From Ensifer sp. IC3342 (GTDB lineage Bacteria > Pseudomonadota > Alphaproteobacteria > Rhizobiales > Rhizobiaceae), in NCBI RefSeq assembly GCF_020193655.1, contig NZ_JADYVE010000002.1, positions 434,001 through 498,000 on the forward strand: a DNA stretch of 64,000 nt, read 5' to 3'. A program made the translations under genes and the position numbers. This document shows positions 1 through 8,682 of the stretch, piece by piece. Positions within the stretch are counted from its first letter, which is position 1. The number at the start of each line of letters is the position of its first letter. The notes beneath the pieces were generated by a model. It made no database searches, was not told where the DNA came from, and saw nothing but the letters and a program-made list of their open reading frames with translations.

Positions 1-1
1 A

Positions 2-367
2 TGGTTTGCCGAGACCGAGGGCGACGTGGCGACAAAGGTGGAGGGCATCTTTCGCAATTTGGCGCGCGCCGCCCGACACCCCAAATGGAAGGGCTGCGGT
101 TTCCTCCGCACCTCCGCCGAACTCGCGAACATGCCGGGGCATCCCGCGATGCGCATCGCGGCAGCGCATAAGAAGAAATTCGAGAACTGGCTACACCAGA
201 GGCTCGAAACGGAGGGGATTGACGGCGCAGACGTGCTTGCGCGTCAGGTTCTACTGCTCCTCGACGGCAGCTTCGCCGTCGTTTTGCTCCATCGCGATCC
301 GAGCTATATGGAGACGGCGGGAATGGCGGCGGCATCGCTGATCACACTCGCGCTTTCCAGCCGGTGA
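2..367 (+). CDS. TetR-type regulator, C-terminal part (cut by window edge)
   Basis: The reading frame is open from the left edge to a TGA at 365-367, giving about 121 residues with no start inside the window that would make a whole gene. The helical C-terminal part (motif LLLLDGSFAVVLLHRDP, then AAASLITLAL) resembles the ligand-binding/dimerisation domain of TetR/AcrR repressors. The DNA-binding helix-turn-helix would lie to the left and is not visible. The target and ligand cannot be inferred from this fragment. The family call rests only on the C-terminal pattern. Confidence 0.6.
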   Translation, partial: WFAETEGDVATKVEGIFRNLARAARHPKWKGCGFLRTSAELANMPGHPAMRIAAAHKKKFENWLHQRLETEGIDGADVLARQVLLLLDGSFAVVLLHRDPSYMETAGMAAASLITLALSSR

Positions 368-430
368 TGAAATGCTGCTCAGTGGATCATTCCACGATTT
401 AACGCATGCATCAAACCAGCGAAGGTGTCG

Positions 431-853
431 ATGAATTATCCAGGGCGTAAGCTTCCACTCAAGATTCAAGCCGGAAAATCCGGAGAGCCTACCCCGCTCA
501 ACGTCTCCCACCTATCAGAAGGGCGCATTATTCTCCGTGGGGGCAGACAGCATTTAGGCATCTATGAATTTCAAAGGGAGGTTCCATTTCTCGACGAAGG
601 CAAACTCTGGGAGAACGAGGACCTGTTTTCAAAACTGGTCGATCTCAACGCGTGTGGGGTTCCTTTCCAATCTCAACCCAAAGAAATGGATTCGCCTGAT
701 ATCCTGATGGCCTGGTGGCAGGAGACCGGGAAACTCAAAGTGAGCTTCAAGGAAATTTCCTGGCGCGGCACGGGGAAGTGGTTCATCACAACGGTCGAAC
801 CGCCGATTATTGGAATTCGGGGCTGGGCCGGCCCAAAGCCGTTCGGGTGTTGA
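431..853 (+). CDS. Conserved-looking hypothetical protein
   Basis: A 140-residue open frame with no recognised domain. I chose ATG 431 because a GAAGG sits about six bases upstream; a GTG at 425 is in frame and would add two residues. There is no signal peptide or membrane segment. The N-terminal half contains a short beta-rich stretch (ESRIILRGG-like, read as EGRIILRGG) and the C-terminal part is Trp-rich (MAWWQE, ISWRGTGKW). Base composition is visibly less GC-rich than the neighbours, which may point to acquired DNA. Function unknown. Confidence 0.5.
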   Translation: MNYPGRKLPLKIQAGKSGEPTPLNVSHLSEGRIILRGGRQHLGIYEFQREVPFLDEGKLWENEDLFSKLVDLNACGVPFQSQPKEMDSPDILMAWWQETGKLKVSFKEISWRGTGKWFITTVEPPIIGIRGWAGPKPFGC

Positions 854-910
854 CGTAGCCAGGTGAAACGGTTGATCCAACTCTTTGAGACTTCGCAATT
901 CCGGACCGAA

Positions 911-934
911 CACACTTTTCCTGGAACTGCTTTA
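911..934 (+). repeat. Short rhizobial intergenic repeat fragment (cacacttttcctggaa type)
   Basis: The stretch cacacttttcctggaa followed by ctgcttta recurs with few changes at 14093-14117 and partly at 31109-31130. Here it lies directly before the ribosome binding site of the next gene. Fragments of this kind are common between genes in rhizobia; no function is assigned. Confidence 0.5.
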
Positions 935-944
935 GGAGGAGAAC

Positions 945-1325
945 ATGTCTGTCAGACGCATCGTGCCCAATCTTCAGGTCTCCGATCCGTTACGTGGGCG
1001 AAGCTTCTACACCGACCTGCTCGGCCTCGAGGTGGTGATGGATCATGGCTGGATCCTCACCTTCGCAGCGAAGGGCGGCTCGGCCATGCCGCAGGTGAGC
1101 TTCGCCATCGAGGGCGGCTCGGGAACGCCGGTACCGGCGCTCTCGATCGAAGTGGATGACGTGGACGAGGTCTACCAGCGCGCGAAGGGCGCCGGTACGG
1201 AGATCGTCTACGATATCACCGATGAGCCTTGGGGCGTGCGGCGGTTCTTTCTCCGCGACCCGTTCGGCAACATCATCAATATCCTGTCGCATTCAGCGGA
1301 GCTCAAATCGCGCCCGCCTGGATAA
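945..1325 (+). CDS. VOC-superfamily (glyoxalase/bleomycin-resistance-like) protein
   Basis: This 126-residue protein is one compact vicinal-oxygen-chelate unit. It opens with the usual VPNLQVSD beta strand, then SFYTDLLGLEVV, and ends with the typical FFLRDPFGNIINIL strand and its DPFGN turn. Members bind a divalent metal and act as dioxygenases, isomerases or drug-binding proteins; the substrate here cannot be told. The start is well supported by AGGAGGA eight bases before ATG. The gene is not obviously part of an operon: a hypothetical gene precedes it and the following gene runs the other way, with only five bases between the two stops. Confidence 0.85.
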   Translation: MSVRRIVPNLQVSDPLRGRSFYTDLLGLEVVMDHGWILTFAAKGGSAMPQVSFAIEGGSGTPVPALSIEVDDVDEVYQRAKGAGTEIVYDITDEPWGVRRFFLRDPFGNIINILSHSAELKSRPPG

Positions 1326-1330
1326 AGCGT

Positions 1331-2614
1331 TCACACGGTCGTCAGGGCATTCGCGACGTCGGCCACAAGGTCGTCGGGATGCTCGATGCCGATCGACAGG
1401 CGGATGGTCGACTCCAGCACGCCGATCCGCTGGCGCACTTCGATCGGCACGCCCGAATGCGTCATCGCGGCCGGATGGCTTGCAAGGGATTCAGTGCCGC
1501 CGAGGCTGACGGCGAGCTTGAAGATCTGCAGCGCGTTCAGGAAGCGGAAAGCGGCGTCCTGGCCGCCGGCGATGTCGAAGGAGAAGGTCGAACCGGCACC
1601 GGTCGACTGGGCGGCAAAAACACGGCCGACGGGTGAGGCCTCGTCATGGAACGGCAGGTAATGGATCCGCTCGACCTTCGGATGGTCACGCAGGAACTCG
1701 GCGACGATGCGGGCGTTGTCGTTCGCCTTGTGCATTCGTACGGCAAGCGTTTCCAGCGAGCGGCCGAGCATCCAGCAGGAGTGCGGATCAAGCTGCGTGC
1801 CGATCGCACCGCGCAGCGCCTTCACCTGCTTTATGATCGCCTTCGGGCCAAGCACCGCACCGGCGATGAGGTCGGAATGGCCCCCGATATATTTGGTCAG
1901 CGAATAAAGAGAGACGTCGGCGCCGTAGTCGATCGGGTGCTGGAAGACCGGGCCGAGCAGCGTGTTATCGCAAACGACGATCGGCCGGTGCCCCTGTCTT
2001 TCGCCGATCGTGTCGGCAACGCGGCGTATTAAGGCGATATCGACAAGGCTGTTGGTTGGGTTGGCAGGCGTCTCGATGAGGATGACGGCGACGCGTCCCT
2101 TTGTCATCGCCTCTTCCGCTGCGGTCCTGACGGCCGCCTCGTCGACCCCATCGGCAAAACCGACCGCCGAGACGTTGAGATTGAGGAAGGTCTTGGCGAG
2201 CAGCGTTTCGGTGCCGCCGTAAAGCGGCTGCGAATGCAGGATGGAGTCGCCGGGCCGCACGAAAGCGAGCAGCGTCGTTGCGATTGCCGCCATGCCGGAG
2301 GAAAAGACGGCGCCGCTTTCGGCCCGTTCAAAGACAGTCAGCCGGTCCTCGACGATTTCGCTGTTCGGATGGTTGAAGCGGGAATAGACGAGCCCTGCGC
2401 CGACGCCCGCCGGCGGCTCGCGCCGGCCCGAAACGAAATCGAAGAAGTCGCGGCCCTCTTCGGCCGAGCGGAAAACGAACGTGGACGTCAGAAACACCGG
2501 CGGCTTGACTGCGCCCTCCGAGAGTTCCGGATCGTAACCATAGTTCAGCATGAGGGTTTCAGGATGCAGCTTGTGGTTGCCGATATGGGTCTTGGAAGGA
2601 TGGGGCGCGGTCAT
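1331..2614 (-). CDS. PLP-dependent methionine gamma-lyase / cystathionine gamma-synthase-type enzyme
   Basis: A 427-residue member of the Cys/Met-metabolism PLP family (fold type I). The phosphate-binding loop SSGMAA lies near residues 105-110, the YSRFNHPN substrate/PLP motif near 77-84, the aspartate that contacts the pyridine nitrogen in VVCDNT, and the PLP lysine in SLTKYIGG is Lys241. The family cleaves or exchanges gamma-substituents of methionine, cystathionine or O-acyl-homoserine in the cytoplasm. The divergent Lrp-type regulator next door recalls mdeA/mdeR of pseudomonads, which favours methionine gamma-lyase, but cystathionine gamma-synthase or an unassigned lyase remains possible from sequence alone. 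Confidence 0.85.
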   Translation of the reverse strand: MTAPHPSKTHIGNHKLHPETLMLNYGYDPELSEGAVKPPVFLTSTFVFRSAEEGRDFFDFVSGRREPPAGVGAGLVYSRFNHPNSEIVEDRLTVFERAESGAVFSSGMAAIATTLLAFVRPGDSILHSQPLYGGTETLLAKTFLNLNVSAVGFADGVDEAAVRTAAEEAMTKGRVAVILIETPANPTNSLVDIALIRRVADTIGERQGHRPIVVCDNTLLGPVFQHPIDYGADVSLYSLTKYIGGHSDLIAGAVLGPKAIIKQVKALRGAIGTQLDPHSCWMLGRSLETLAVRMHKANDNARIVAEFLRDHPKVERIHYLPFHDEASPVGRVFAAQSTGAGSTFSFDIAGGQDAAFRFLNALQIFKLAVSLGGTESLASHPAAMTHSGVPIEVRQRIGVLESTIRLSIGIEHPDDLVADVANALTTV

Positions 2615-2644
2615 GGCTTTTCTCCTCGAAGGAAACGGACTCGA

Positions 2645-2747
2645 CTACAGCGCCGCGCGTCTGTCAGACGCGCAAAGGACGCTGTAGCACTTTTAGTTGC
2701 TGCATGTTTTTATCCCTAAATCGACTACGATTTAAGGAAACATGCAG
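2645..2747. repeat. Two-hairpin intergenic mosaic element
   Basis: Two nested palindromic units lie side by side. The first pairs ctacagcg (2645-2652) with cgctgtag (2680-2687) and encloses a perfect gcgcgtctg/cagacgcgc hairpin. The second pairs tgcatgttt (2701-2709) with aaacatgca (2738-2746) around a second inner dyad aaatcg/cgattt. I recognise the sequence type as a dispersed rhizobial intergenic element. It lies between two divergent genes, so it probably sits in or near their promoters rather than acting as a terminator. Confidence 0.75.
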
Positions 2748-2842
2748 TAACAGCTAAATTATATCAGACGCTTGGACGGATCCTTGCTATTTGCGATCAC
2801 TTCGCTTTGATGGGCGCAAATATTTGCCGGAACCGAAGAGAT

Positions 2843-3301
2843 ATGACGCAGAAAATTGCCGATGAAATGGATCGCCGGATTTTGAAGGAGTTGCTGGCCG
2901 ACGCCAGGATCACCAACAACGAACTCGCCGAGCGGGTTGGGCTGTCGGCCTCGCCCTGCCTCAGGCGTCTGCGGCGGCTTGAGGAAAGCGGCGTCATCCG
3001 CGGTTACACTGCGCTCGTCGACCCGGCGATCGAAGGCTGGACGATGACGGCGATCGCGACCGTTCGGCTCAGCCGCCAGCACGAGGACGAAATCGTTATG
3101 TTCGAGGAGGCGATCCGCGGCTGGGACGAGGTGCTCGAATGCCACCTGGTCACAGGCTCGCGGGATTACGTCCTGAAAGTCATGAGTGCCGGGCTCGAAC
3201 AGTATGAGCGCTTCATCAAGGAAAAGATCGCTCGGCTCAAATGCGTTGCTTCGATCGAGACGAGCTTTGTGATGAACACGATCAAGGAGCGGCGGATCTA
3301 G
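2843..3301 (+). CDS. Lrp/AsnC-family transcriptional regulator
   Basis: A 152-residue regulator with an N-terminal winged helix-turn-helix (MDRRILKELLADARI, then ELAERVGLSASPCLRRLRRLEESGVI) and a C-terminal RAM ligand-binding domain. ATG 2843 is preferred over the upstream in-frame ATG 2807 because a GAAGAG lies just before it and the Lrp fold begins a few residues later. It is divergent from the PLP Cys/Met enzyme and is the obvious candidate to control it in response to an amino acid, by analogy with mdeR. That pairing is inference. Confidence 0.9.
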   Translation: MTQKIADEMDRRILKELLADARITNNELAERVGLSASPCLRRLRRLEESGVIRGYTALVDPAIEGWTMTAIATVRLSRQHEDEIVMFEEAIRGWDEVLECHLVTGSRDYVLKVMSAGLEQYERFIKEKIARLKCVASIETSFVMNTIKERRI

Positions 3302-3401
3302 CGCAGCAATTGACTGCAAGAGAGTGCGAGGCGACATTGCTTCCTGCGCGTGTCGCTCGCGCCGACATTCCGATGATAGTGCCTGTAGAGTGGAGGGTCG
3401 T

Positions 3402-5084
3402 ATGGAACACCTTCAACGGACGGACATGTCGAGGCCGAGGCCCTCTGGCCATCCTGCAAGCTTCTGGGATTCGTTTTCTGCGACCGGGCTGCTCGTCGGC
3501 GTGCTGTTCTTCGCCGTTTCGCTGACGCCGAGCCTCATTCCACGGCCCTATCTCATCCAGGGAGCGATATCCGGTTTCTCGCTCGCGGCCGGTTATGCGA
3601 TCGGCGTGTTCCTGCGCTGGCTCTGGTCCTTCTTCGAACTTCCGGACGCGTCTCCGCGGCGCCAACACACGCTGAAGATCGTGGCGGGGCTCGTCTGCGG
3701 TGCGGCAGTCGCGGTGTTCTTGTGGCAGACGGCGGGATGGCAGAACACCGTCCGAAGCATCATGGGTCTCGAACCGATCGAAACGGCGGAACCCTTGAAG
3801 CTCGGTCTTGTCGCAGCGTCGGTCTTCGTCGTGCTTGTTTTTCTGGCTCGGCTGTTCCGGCTGACATTCCATTTTCTCGCGCGCTTGCTAGAGCGCCTTG
3901 TGACCCGGCCCATCGCGAGGGCGATCGGCGGGCTTGCGGCGATTGCACTTTTCTGGTCCGTGGCCGATGGCGTGATCTTCAAGTTCGCATTGCGTGCCGC
4001 CGACAGTTCGTTCCAGACGCTCGATGCCTATATCGATGCCGAGGTCCCACCACCGTCGGATCCGACGAAGACGGGCAGCGCCGCATCGCTGGTCAACTGG
4101 AATGAGCTTGGGCGGCAAGGCCGTCAGTTTATCGCCTCCGGCCCGACGGCTGCCGAAATCGGTGCCTTCTTCGGCGGTCAGGCGAAGGCCCCGGTAAGGG
4201 TCTATGTGGGGCTGAATTCTGCCGAGACCGCGAGAGAGCGCGCGAAACTCGCCCTGGAAGAGCTGAAGCGGGCCGGCGGGTTCGAACGCAAGTCGCTGAT
4301 CGTCGTCGTTCCAACTGGTACCGGCTGGGTCGATCCGGCGGCACTCGATACCGTTGAATACCTGCTGCACGGCGATGTCGCGAGCATCGCGGTCCAGTAT
4401 TCCTATCTCACAAGCTGGCTGTCGCTGCTGGTGGAACCGGGCTACGGGGCCGACGCCGCCAATGCGCTCTTCGACGAGGTATATGGCTACTGGAGAACGC
4501 TGCCGAAGGATAGCCGTCCGAGGCTCTATCTACATGGCTTGAGTCTTGGGGCGATGAACTCGCAAGGCTCGGTCGATCTCTTTGACGTCGTGAGCGACCC
4601 TTTCCAGGGGGCGCTCTGGAGCGGACCGCCCTTTCCGAGCGCGATGTGGCAGTCGGTGACGGCGGATCGCGATCCTGCGTCCCCGGCCTGGCTGCCGCTC
4701 TACCGGGACAGTTCGATCATCCGCTTCACGAACCAGGAGAATGCACTCGATATTCCGGGCGCGCGCTGGGGTGCGATGCGGATCGTCTATCTGCAATATG
4801 CGAGCGATCCGGTGACGTTTTTCGATCCCCATTCCTTCTATCGCGAACCGCAATGGATGGAGGCGCCGCGGGGGCCGGATGTCTCGCCGGCGCTAAGCTG
4901 GTTTCCCTTCGTGACGGGGCTGCAGCTTTTGGCCGACATGGCCTTGGCGACGACGTCGCCGATCGGTTACGGCCATGTCTATGCGCCGGAGCACTATATC
5001 GATGCCTGGATGGCGGTGGTTGATCCGCCGGAGGTCACGCCCGCGGATGTCACGCGGCTGAAGGCGCAATTCGAGGAGCGGTGA
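3402..5084 (+). CDS. Membrane-anchored alpha/beta-hydrolase family protein (Abhydrolase_9 type)
   Basis: A 560-residue protein starting at ATG 3402, eight bases after a GGAGGG; the open frame extends upstream without a better start. The N-terminal 200 residues hold four or five hydrophobic segments (for example TGLLVGVLFFAVSLTPSLI and GLVAASVFVVLVFLARLF). The C-terminal half carries a GLSLG nucleophile elbow with Ser381. The architecture matches the Abhydrolase_9_N plus Abhydrolase_9 pair, a family of unknown substrate found in actinobacteria and rhizobia. The active domain side of the membrane is not clear. A RIME-like repeat follows the stop codon. Confidence 0.8.
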   Translation: MEHLQRTDMSRPRPSGHPASFWDSFSATGLLVGVLFFAVSLTPSLIPRPYLIQGAISGFSLAAGYAIGVFLRWLWSFFELPDASPRRQHTLKIVAGLVCGAAVAVFLWQTAGWQNTVRSIMGLEPIETAEPLKLGLVAASVFVVLVFLARLFRLTFHFLARLLERLVTRPIARAIGGLAAIALFWSVADGVIFKFALRAADSSFQTLDAYIDAEVPPPSDPTKTGSAASLVNWNELGRQGRQFIASGPTAAEIGAFFGGQAKAPVRVYVGLNSAETARERAKLALEELKRAGGFERKSLIVVVPTGTGWVDPAALDTVEYLLHGDVASIAVQYSYLTSWLSLLVEPGYGADAANALFDEVYGYWRTLPKDSRPRLYLHGLSLGAMNSQGSVDLFDVVSDPFQGALWSGPPFPSAMWQSVTADRDPASPAWLPLYRDSSIIRFTNQENALDIPGARWGAMRIVYLQYASDPVTFFDPHSFYREPQWMEAPRGPDVSPALSWFPFVTGLQLLADMALATTSPIGYGHVYAPEHYIDAWMAVVDPPEVTPADVTRLKAQFEER

Positions 5085-5113
5085 GGGTGCGCTGTGGTGG
5101 CTTCGTCGCATTC

Positions 5114-5224
5114 GCCCCTCATCCGCCTGCCGGCACCTTCTCCCCGCACGCGGGGAGAAGGTATAAGCCGCGCCGGCCCAGGTCCCCTCTCCCCGCGTGC
5201 GGGGAGAGGGTTAGGGTGAGGGGC
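5114..5224. repeat. RIME-like rhizobial intergenic mosaic repeat (copy 1)
   Basis: The element starts with gcccctcatccgcctgcc and ends with agggttagggtgaggggc. It contains two hairpins, ccttctccccgcacgcgggg/agaagg and ctctccccgcgtgcggggagag. It lies between the convergent stop codons of the membrane hydrolase and the LysR gene. Confidence 0.85.
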
Positions 5225-5257
5225 AATTTTCACGACAGTCGTTGTTTGGCTGACGCG

Positions 5258-6109
5258 CTAAAGGCCGAACAGCAGCCCCTCCATCGCACCGATGATCTTG
5301 CGGTGCTGATGCGCATGGCGGGTGCGGAGGCTGGTCGCCGCGTAGATGGCCTGTGGGATGACCGGTGCGTCGGCGACCGTTGCGGCGGCGCCGTTTTCGG
5401 AGAGTCGCTCGGCGGTGGCCTTCGTTACATAGGCGGCGCCGCCGAGTGCGCGAAGCAGGGCGGTGATCGCCATGTTCTGTCCGGCGGCGAGCGGAGCGGC
5501 GGAGAGATGCGGCAGGGCAAGGCGGTGGGCGCGGTCGAAGGCGGGCGAATAGCTGGAGCGGATATAGGTCTCCGGTTTCACGTCGGCGATGTCGCAGGCT
5601 TGTGTGCTGACCAATAAGTAATGCAGTTCGCCGATCCGTTCGTAATGAAGATCGGGCAGGTAGTGGGGCGTATAGAGGATCGCCAGATCAAGCTCCCCGG
5701 CCGCGAGATCGCGGTTCATCTGGTTGGAATAATCCGCCTCCATGTAGATTTCGATCTGCGGCAACTCGCGGCGGATGGCGGCGAGCCAGTCACCGGCAAG
5801 GGTCTCGGCGAGATCGTGCTGGATGCCGAGCCGCATCGAGCGCTCGAAGGCGCCGGCGTTGGCGACCGCGCGGGTTGCCTCATGCCATTGATTTTGAAGT
5901 GCTTTCGCGTAGTCGAGAAAGCGTAGGCCTGACGCGGTCGGCACGGTGCCGCCCTTGCTGCGGGTAAAGAGCTTGCGGTTGAACTGCGCCTCCAGGGCCT
6001 TCACGCGATGGGAAACGGTCGACTGCGTGATGTTCAGCCGCTCGGCCGTGCGGTTGAAGCTTCGCGTTTCCATCAGGTCCAGGAATGTCTCAATCAGTTC
6101 AACTTGCAT
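5258..6109 (-). CDS. LysR-family transcriptional regulator
   Basis: A 283-residue LysR regulator. The N-terminal helix-turn-helix is clear (FLDLMETRSFNRTAERL, then NITQSTVSHRVKALE), followed by the periplasmic-binding-protein-like effector domain. It is transcribed away from the tandem dimethylglycine-dehydrogenase-type genes, with 125 bp between the starts, the usual layout for a LysR protein and its target. I infer that it controls that operon, with a methylated glycine or betaine as possible effector; no operator was identified with confidence. Confidence 0.9.
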   Translation of the reverse strand: MQVELIETFLDLMETRSFNRTAERLNITQSTVSHRVKALEAQFNRKLFTRSKGGTVPTASGLRFLDYAKALQNQWHEATRAVANAGAFERSMRLGIQHDLAETLAGDWLAAIRRELPQIEIYMEADYSNQMNRDLAAGELDLAILYTPHYLPDLHYERIGELHYLLVSTQACDIADVKPETYIRSSYSPAFDRAHRLALPHLSAAPLAAGQNMAITALLRALGGAAYVTKATAERLSENGAAATVADAPVIPQAIYAATSLRTRHAHQHRKIIGAMEGLLFGL

Positions 6110-6234
6110 CTTTGCGACACGCCGCCTCCGAAACGCGGTAAGCCTAATCGAAGTTTTCGATCAATAAAACTCGTTCCGCTGCTTGATGGCCCTGAGCTCC
6201 TCGTCAAATATCCCCTCAAAAGAGGGAACTACGC

Positions 6235-8682
6235 ATGTCGAATTTGCCATCTTACGCGCGCGTCGTGATCATCGGCGGGGGAGCGGTTGGCGCCTCCTCG
6301 CTCTATCATCTTGCCAAGGCCGGCTGGACCGACTGCGTGCTTCTGGAAAAGAACGAGCTGACTGCGGGCTCGACCTGGCATGCGGCCGGCAATGTGCCGA
6401 CCTTCTCCTCGTCCTGGTCGATCATGAACATGCAGCGCTATTCCGCCTCGCTCTATCGCGAGCTTGGGGCGCTGGTCGACTATCCGATGAACTATCACGT
6501 GACGGGCTCGATCCGCCTCGGCCATTCGAAGGAACGGTTGCAGGAGTTCAAGCGTGTCGTCGGCATGGGGCGCTACCAGGGCATGGACCTCGACATCCTG
6601 ACGCCCGACGAGATGCGCAGCCGCTATCCCTTCCTCGAAACTCATGAACTGACTGGCGCGCTGTACGATCCTCATGACGGCGATATCGACCCGGCGCAGC
6701 TTACCCAGGCGCTCGCCAAGGGCGCGCGCGACATGGGCGCCAAGATCATCCGCTTCTGTCCTGTGACCGGAGCACGGCGCGAAAACGACGAGTGGGTGAT
6801 CTCCACACCGCAGGGCGAAATCCGCTGCGAATACGTCGTCAACGCCGCCGGCTACCATGCCCGCGAAGTCGGCAAGATGTTCGGCCGCGACGTGCCGATG
6901 ATGGTGATGAGCCATCAATATATTCTCTTTGATGAGATCCCGGAACTCGCCGCCTGGTCGAAGGAGGCCGGACACAAGCTGCCGCTGCTCCGCGATGTCG
7001 ATTCCTCCTATTATCTGCGGCAGGAGAAATACGGCATGAATCTCGGCCCCTATGAGCGGAACTGCCGGGCGCACTGGACCAGCCCCGAAGATCCGATGCC
7101 GGAGGACTTTTCCTTCCAGCTCTTCCCCGACGATCTGGAAAGATTGGAATGGTACCTGAATGACGCGGTCGAGCGCGTACCGATCCTCGGCACCGCCGGC
7201 CTTTCGCGCGTCATCAATGGACCGATCCCCTATGCGCCGGACGGCAATCCGCTGATCGGGCCGATGCCGGGCGTGCCGAACGCCTTCGAAGCCTGCGTTT
7301 TCACCTTCGGCATCTGCCAGGCGGGCGGGGCCGGCAAGGTACTCGCCGAATGGGTGACCGAGGGCCAGACGGAATGGGACATGTGGTCCTGCGATCCGCG
7401 CCGCTACACCGACTATACCGACCAGGATTATTGCATCGCCAAGGGCATGGAGATCTACGGCCATGAATATGCGATGCATTTTCCGAAACATTACTGGCCG
7501 GCAGGCCGCGGCAAGAAGCTGTCGCCGATCCATGACCGCATCGCTGCGCTCGGCGCCCAATTCAAGCCCTATAATGGTTGGGAGCGGGCCATGTGGTACG
7601 CGAAACCGGGCGACGACACTTCCGAGGAAGCGACGCAGACCTGGGGACGGGAAGGCCCGTGGGCGAAGCGGATCGAAGAGGAATGCTTGGCGGTACGCGA
7701 TGCTGCCGGTATCCTCGATCTTCCAGGCTTCTCGCGGTTCCGCGTCAAGGGCGAGGGGGCGCGGGCGTGGCTGACGGGGCTCATCACCGGCCGCGTGCCG
7801 AAGGCGGGGCGCATCGGCCTTGCCTATTTCGCCGACGACAAGGGACGCATCGTAACCGAAATGTCGGTGATGGCGATCGAGGAGGATTTCTTCTTCCTGA
7901 TCACCGCGGCGACGGCGCAATGGCATGATTTCGAGTGGCTGCAGAAACACCGCCCTGCGGACGCGACCTTCACGTTCGAGGACGTGACCGCGAATTTCTC
8001 CTGCCAGATTCTGACAGGCCCGAAATCGCGCGACATCCTTGCCGAAGTGTCCGACGCCGACCTTTCGAAAGGCTGGCTCACGCATCAGACGGCGCAGATC
8101 GCCGGACGTTACTGCCAGCTCGTTCGGGTCTCCTTTGCCGGAGAGCTCGGCTGGGAAATCCATACGAAGGTGGACGACACGGCCGCAATCTTCGACGTGG
8201 TTTGGGCGGCTGGCCAGAAACACGGCCTGAAACCGCTCGGCATGGAGGCGCTCGACAGCCTGCGCATTGAGAAGGGCTACCGCGCCTGGAAGGGAGACCT
8301 GTCGACCGACTACACGGTTCTGCAGGGCGGGCTGGAGCGTTTCGTCGATTGGTCGAAGCCGGCCTTCAAGGGCAAGGCGGCGCTGGAGCGCGAGAAGCAG
8401 CAGGGTGTGACCAAGCGCTTCGCCACTCTAACTGTCGAGGCAGGTGATTGTGATGCACCTTACATGTCGACGCTCTGGTCGGACGGCGAGGTCGTCGGCG
8501 AGACGACTTCCGGAAACTGGGGCTATCGCGTCGGCAAGTCGATCGCGCTCGGCATGTTGCGCGCGGATCTCGCCGTACCCGGCCAGGAGGTCGAGGTCGA
8601 GATTTTCGGTGAGCGCTTCAAGGCAACCGTTCAGCCGGACGAGCCGCTCTGGGACCCCTCGAATGAAAGACTGAGAGCATGA
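6235..8682 (+). CDS. FAD-dependent dimethylglycine/sarcosine dehydrogenase-type protein with GcvT domain (paralogue 1)
   Basis: The protein has 815 residues: a DAO-type FAD domain (VVIIGGGAVGASSLYHL at about 10-26), an FAO_M linker near 370-430, a GcvT folate-binding domain at about 430-700 and the GcvT C-terminal barrel. The TWHAAG motif near residue 46 contains the histidine that carries covalent FAD in dimethylglycine dehydrogenase. Such enzymes oxidatively N-demethylate dimethylglycine or sarcosine and pass the methyl carbon to tetrahydrofolate. Start ATG 6235 is shortly after AGAGGGA. The stop overlaps the start of paralogue 2 by four bases (ATGA), so the two are translationally coupled. 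The exact N-methyl substrate is uncertain. Confidence 0.88.
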   Translation: MSNLPSYARVVIIGGGAVGASSLYHLAKAGWTDCVLLEKNELTAGSTWHAAGNVPTFSSSWSIMNMQRYSASLYRELGALVDYPMNYHVTGSIRLGHSKERLQEFKRVVGMGRYQGMDLDILTPDEMRSRYPFLETHELTGALYDPHDGDIDPAQLTQALAKGARDMGAKIIRFCPVTGARRENDEWVISTPQGEIRCEYVVNAAGYHAREVGKMFGRDVPMMVMSHQYILFDEIPELAAWSKEAGHKLPLLRDVDSSYYLRQEKYGMNLGPYERNCRAHWTSPEDPMPEDFSFQLFPDDLERLEWYLNDAVERVPILGTAGLSRVINGPIPYAPDGNPLIGPMPGVPNAFEACVFTFGICQAGGAGKVLAEWVTEGQTEWDMWSCDPRRYTDYTDQDYCIAKGMEIYGHEYAMHFPKHYWPAGRGKKLSPIHDRIAALGAQFKPYNGWERAMWYAKPGDDTSEEATQTWGREGPWAKRIEEECLAVRDAAGILDLPGFSRFRVKGEGARAWLTGLITGRVPKAGRIGLAYFADDKGRIVTEMSVMAIEEDFFFLITAATAQWHDFEWLQKHRPADATFTFEDVTANFSCQILTGPKSRDILAEVSDADLSKGWLTHQTAQIAGRYCQLVRVSFAGELGWEIHTKVDDTAAIFDVVWAAGQKHGLKPLGMEALDSLRIEKGYRAWKGDLSTDYTVLQGGLERFVDWSKPAFKGKAALEREKQQGVTKRFATLTVEAGDCDAPYMSTLWSDGEVVGETTSGNWGYRVGKSIALGMLRADLAVPGQEVEVEIFGERFKATVQPDEPLWDPSNERLRA

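Noticed and set aside
5114-5224. CRISPR-like repetition of the cccctcaccctagccctctcc units
   Set aside because: The copies are kilobases apart, in both orientations and of mosaic form, with no regular spacers or cas genes.
6229-8223. 664-codon open frame antisense to the first dehydrogenase gene
   Set aside because: It mirrors the codon pattern of the gene on the plus strand, has no family motif and no ribosome binding site; high G+C makes such long shadows common.
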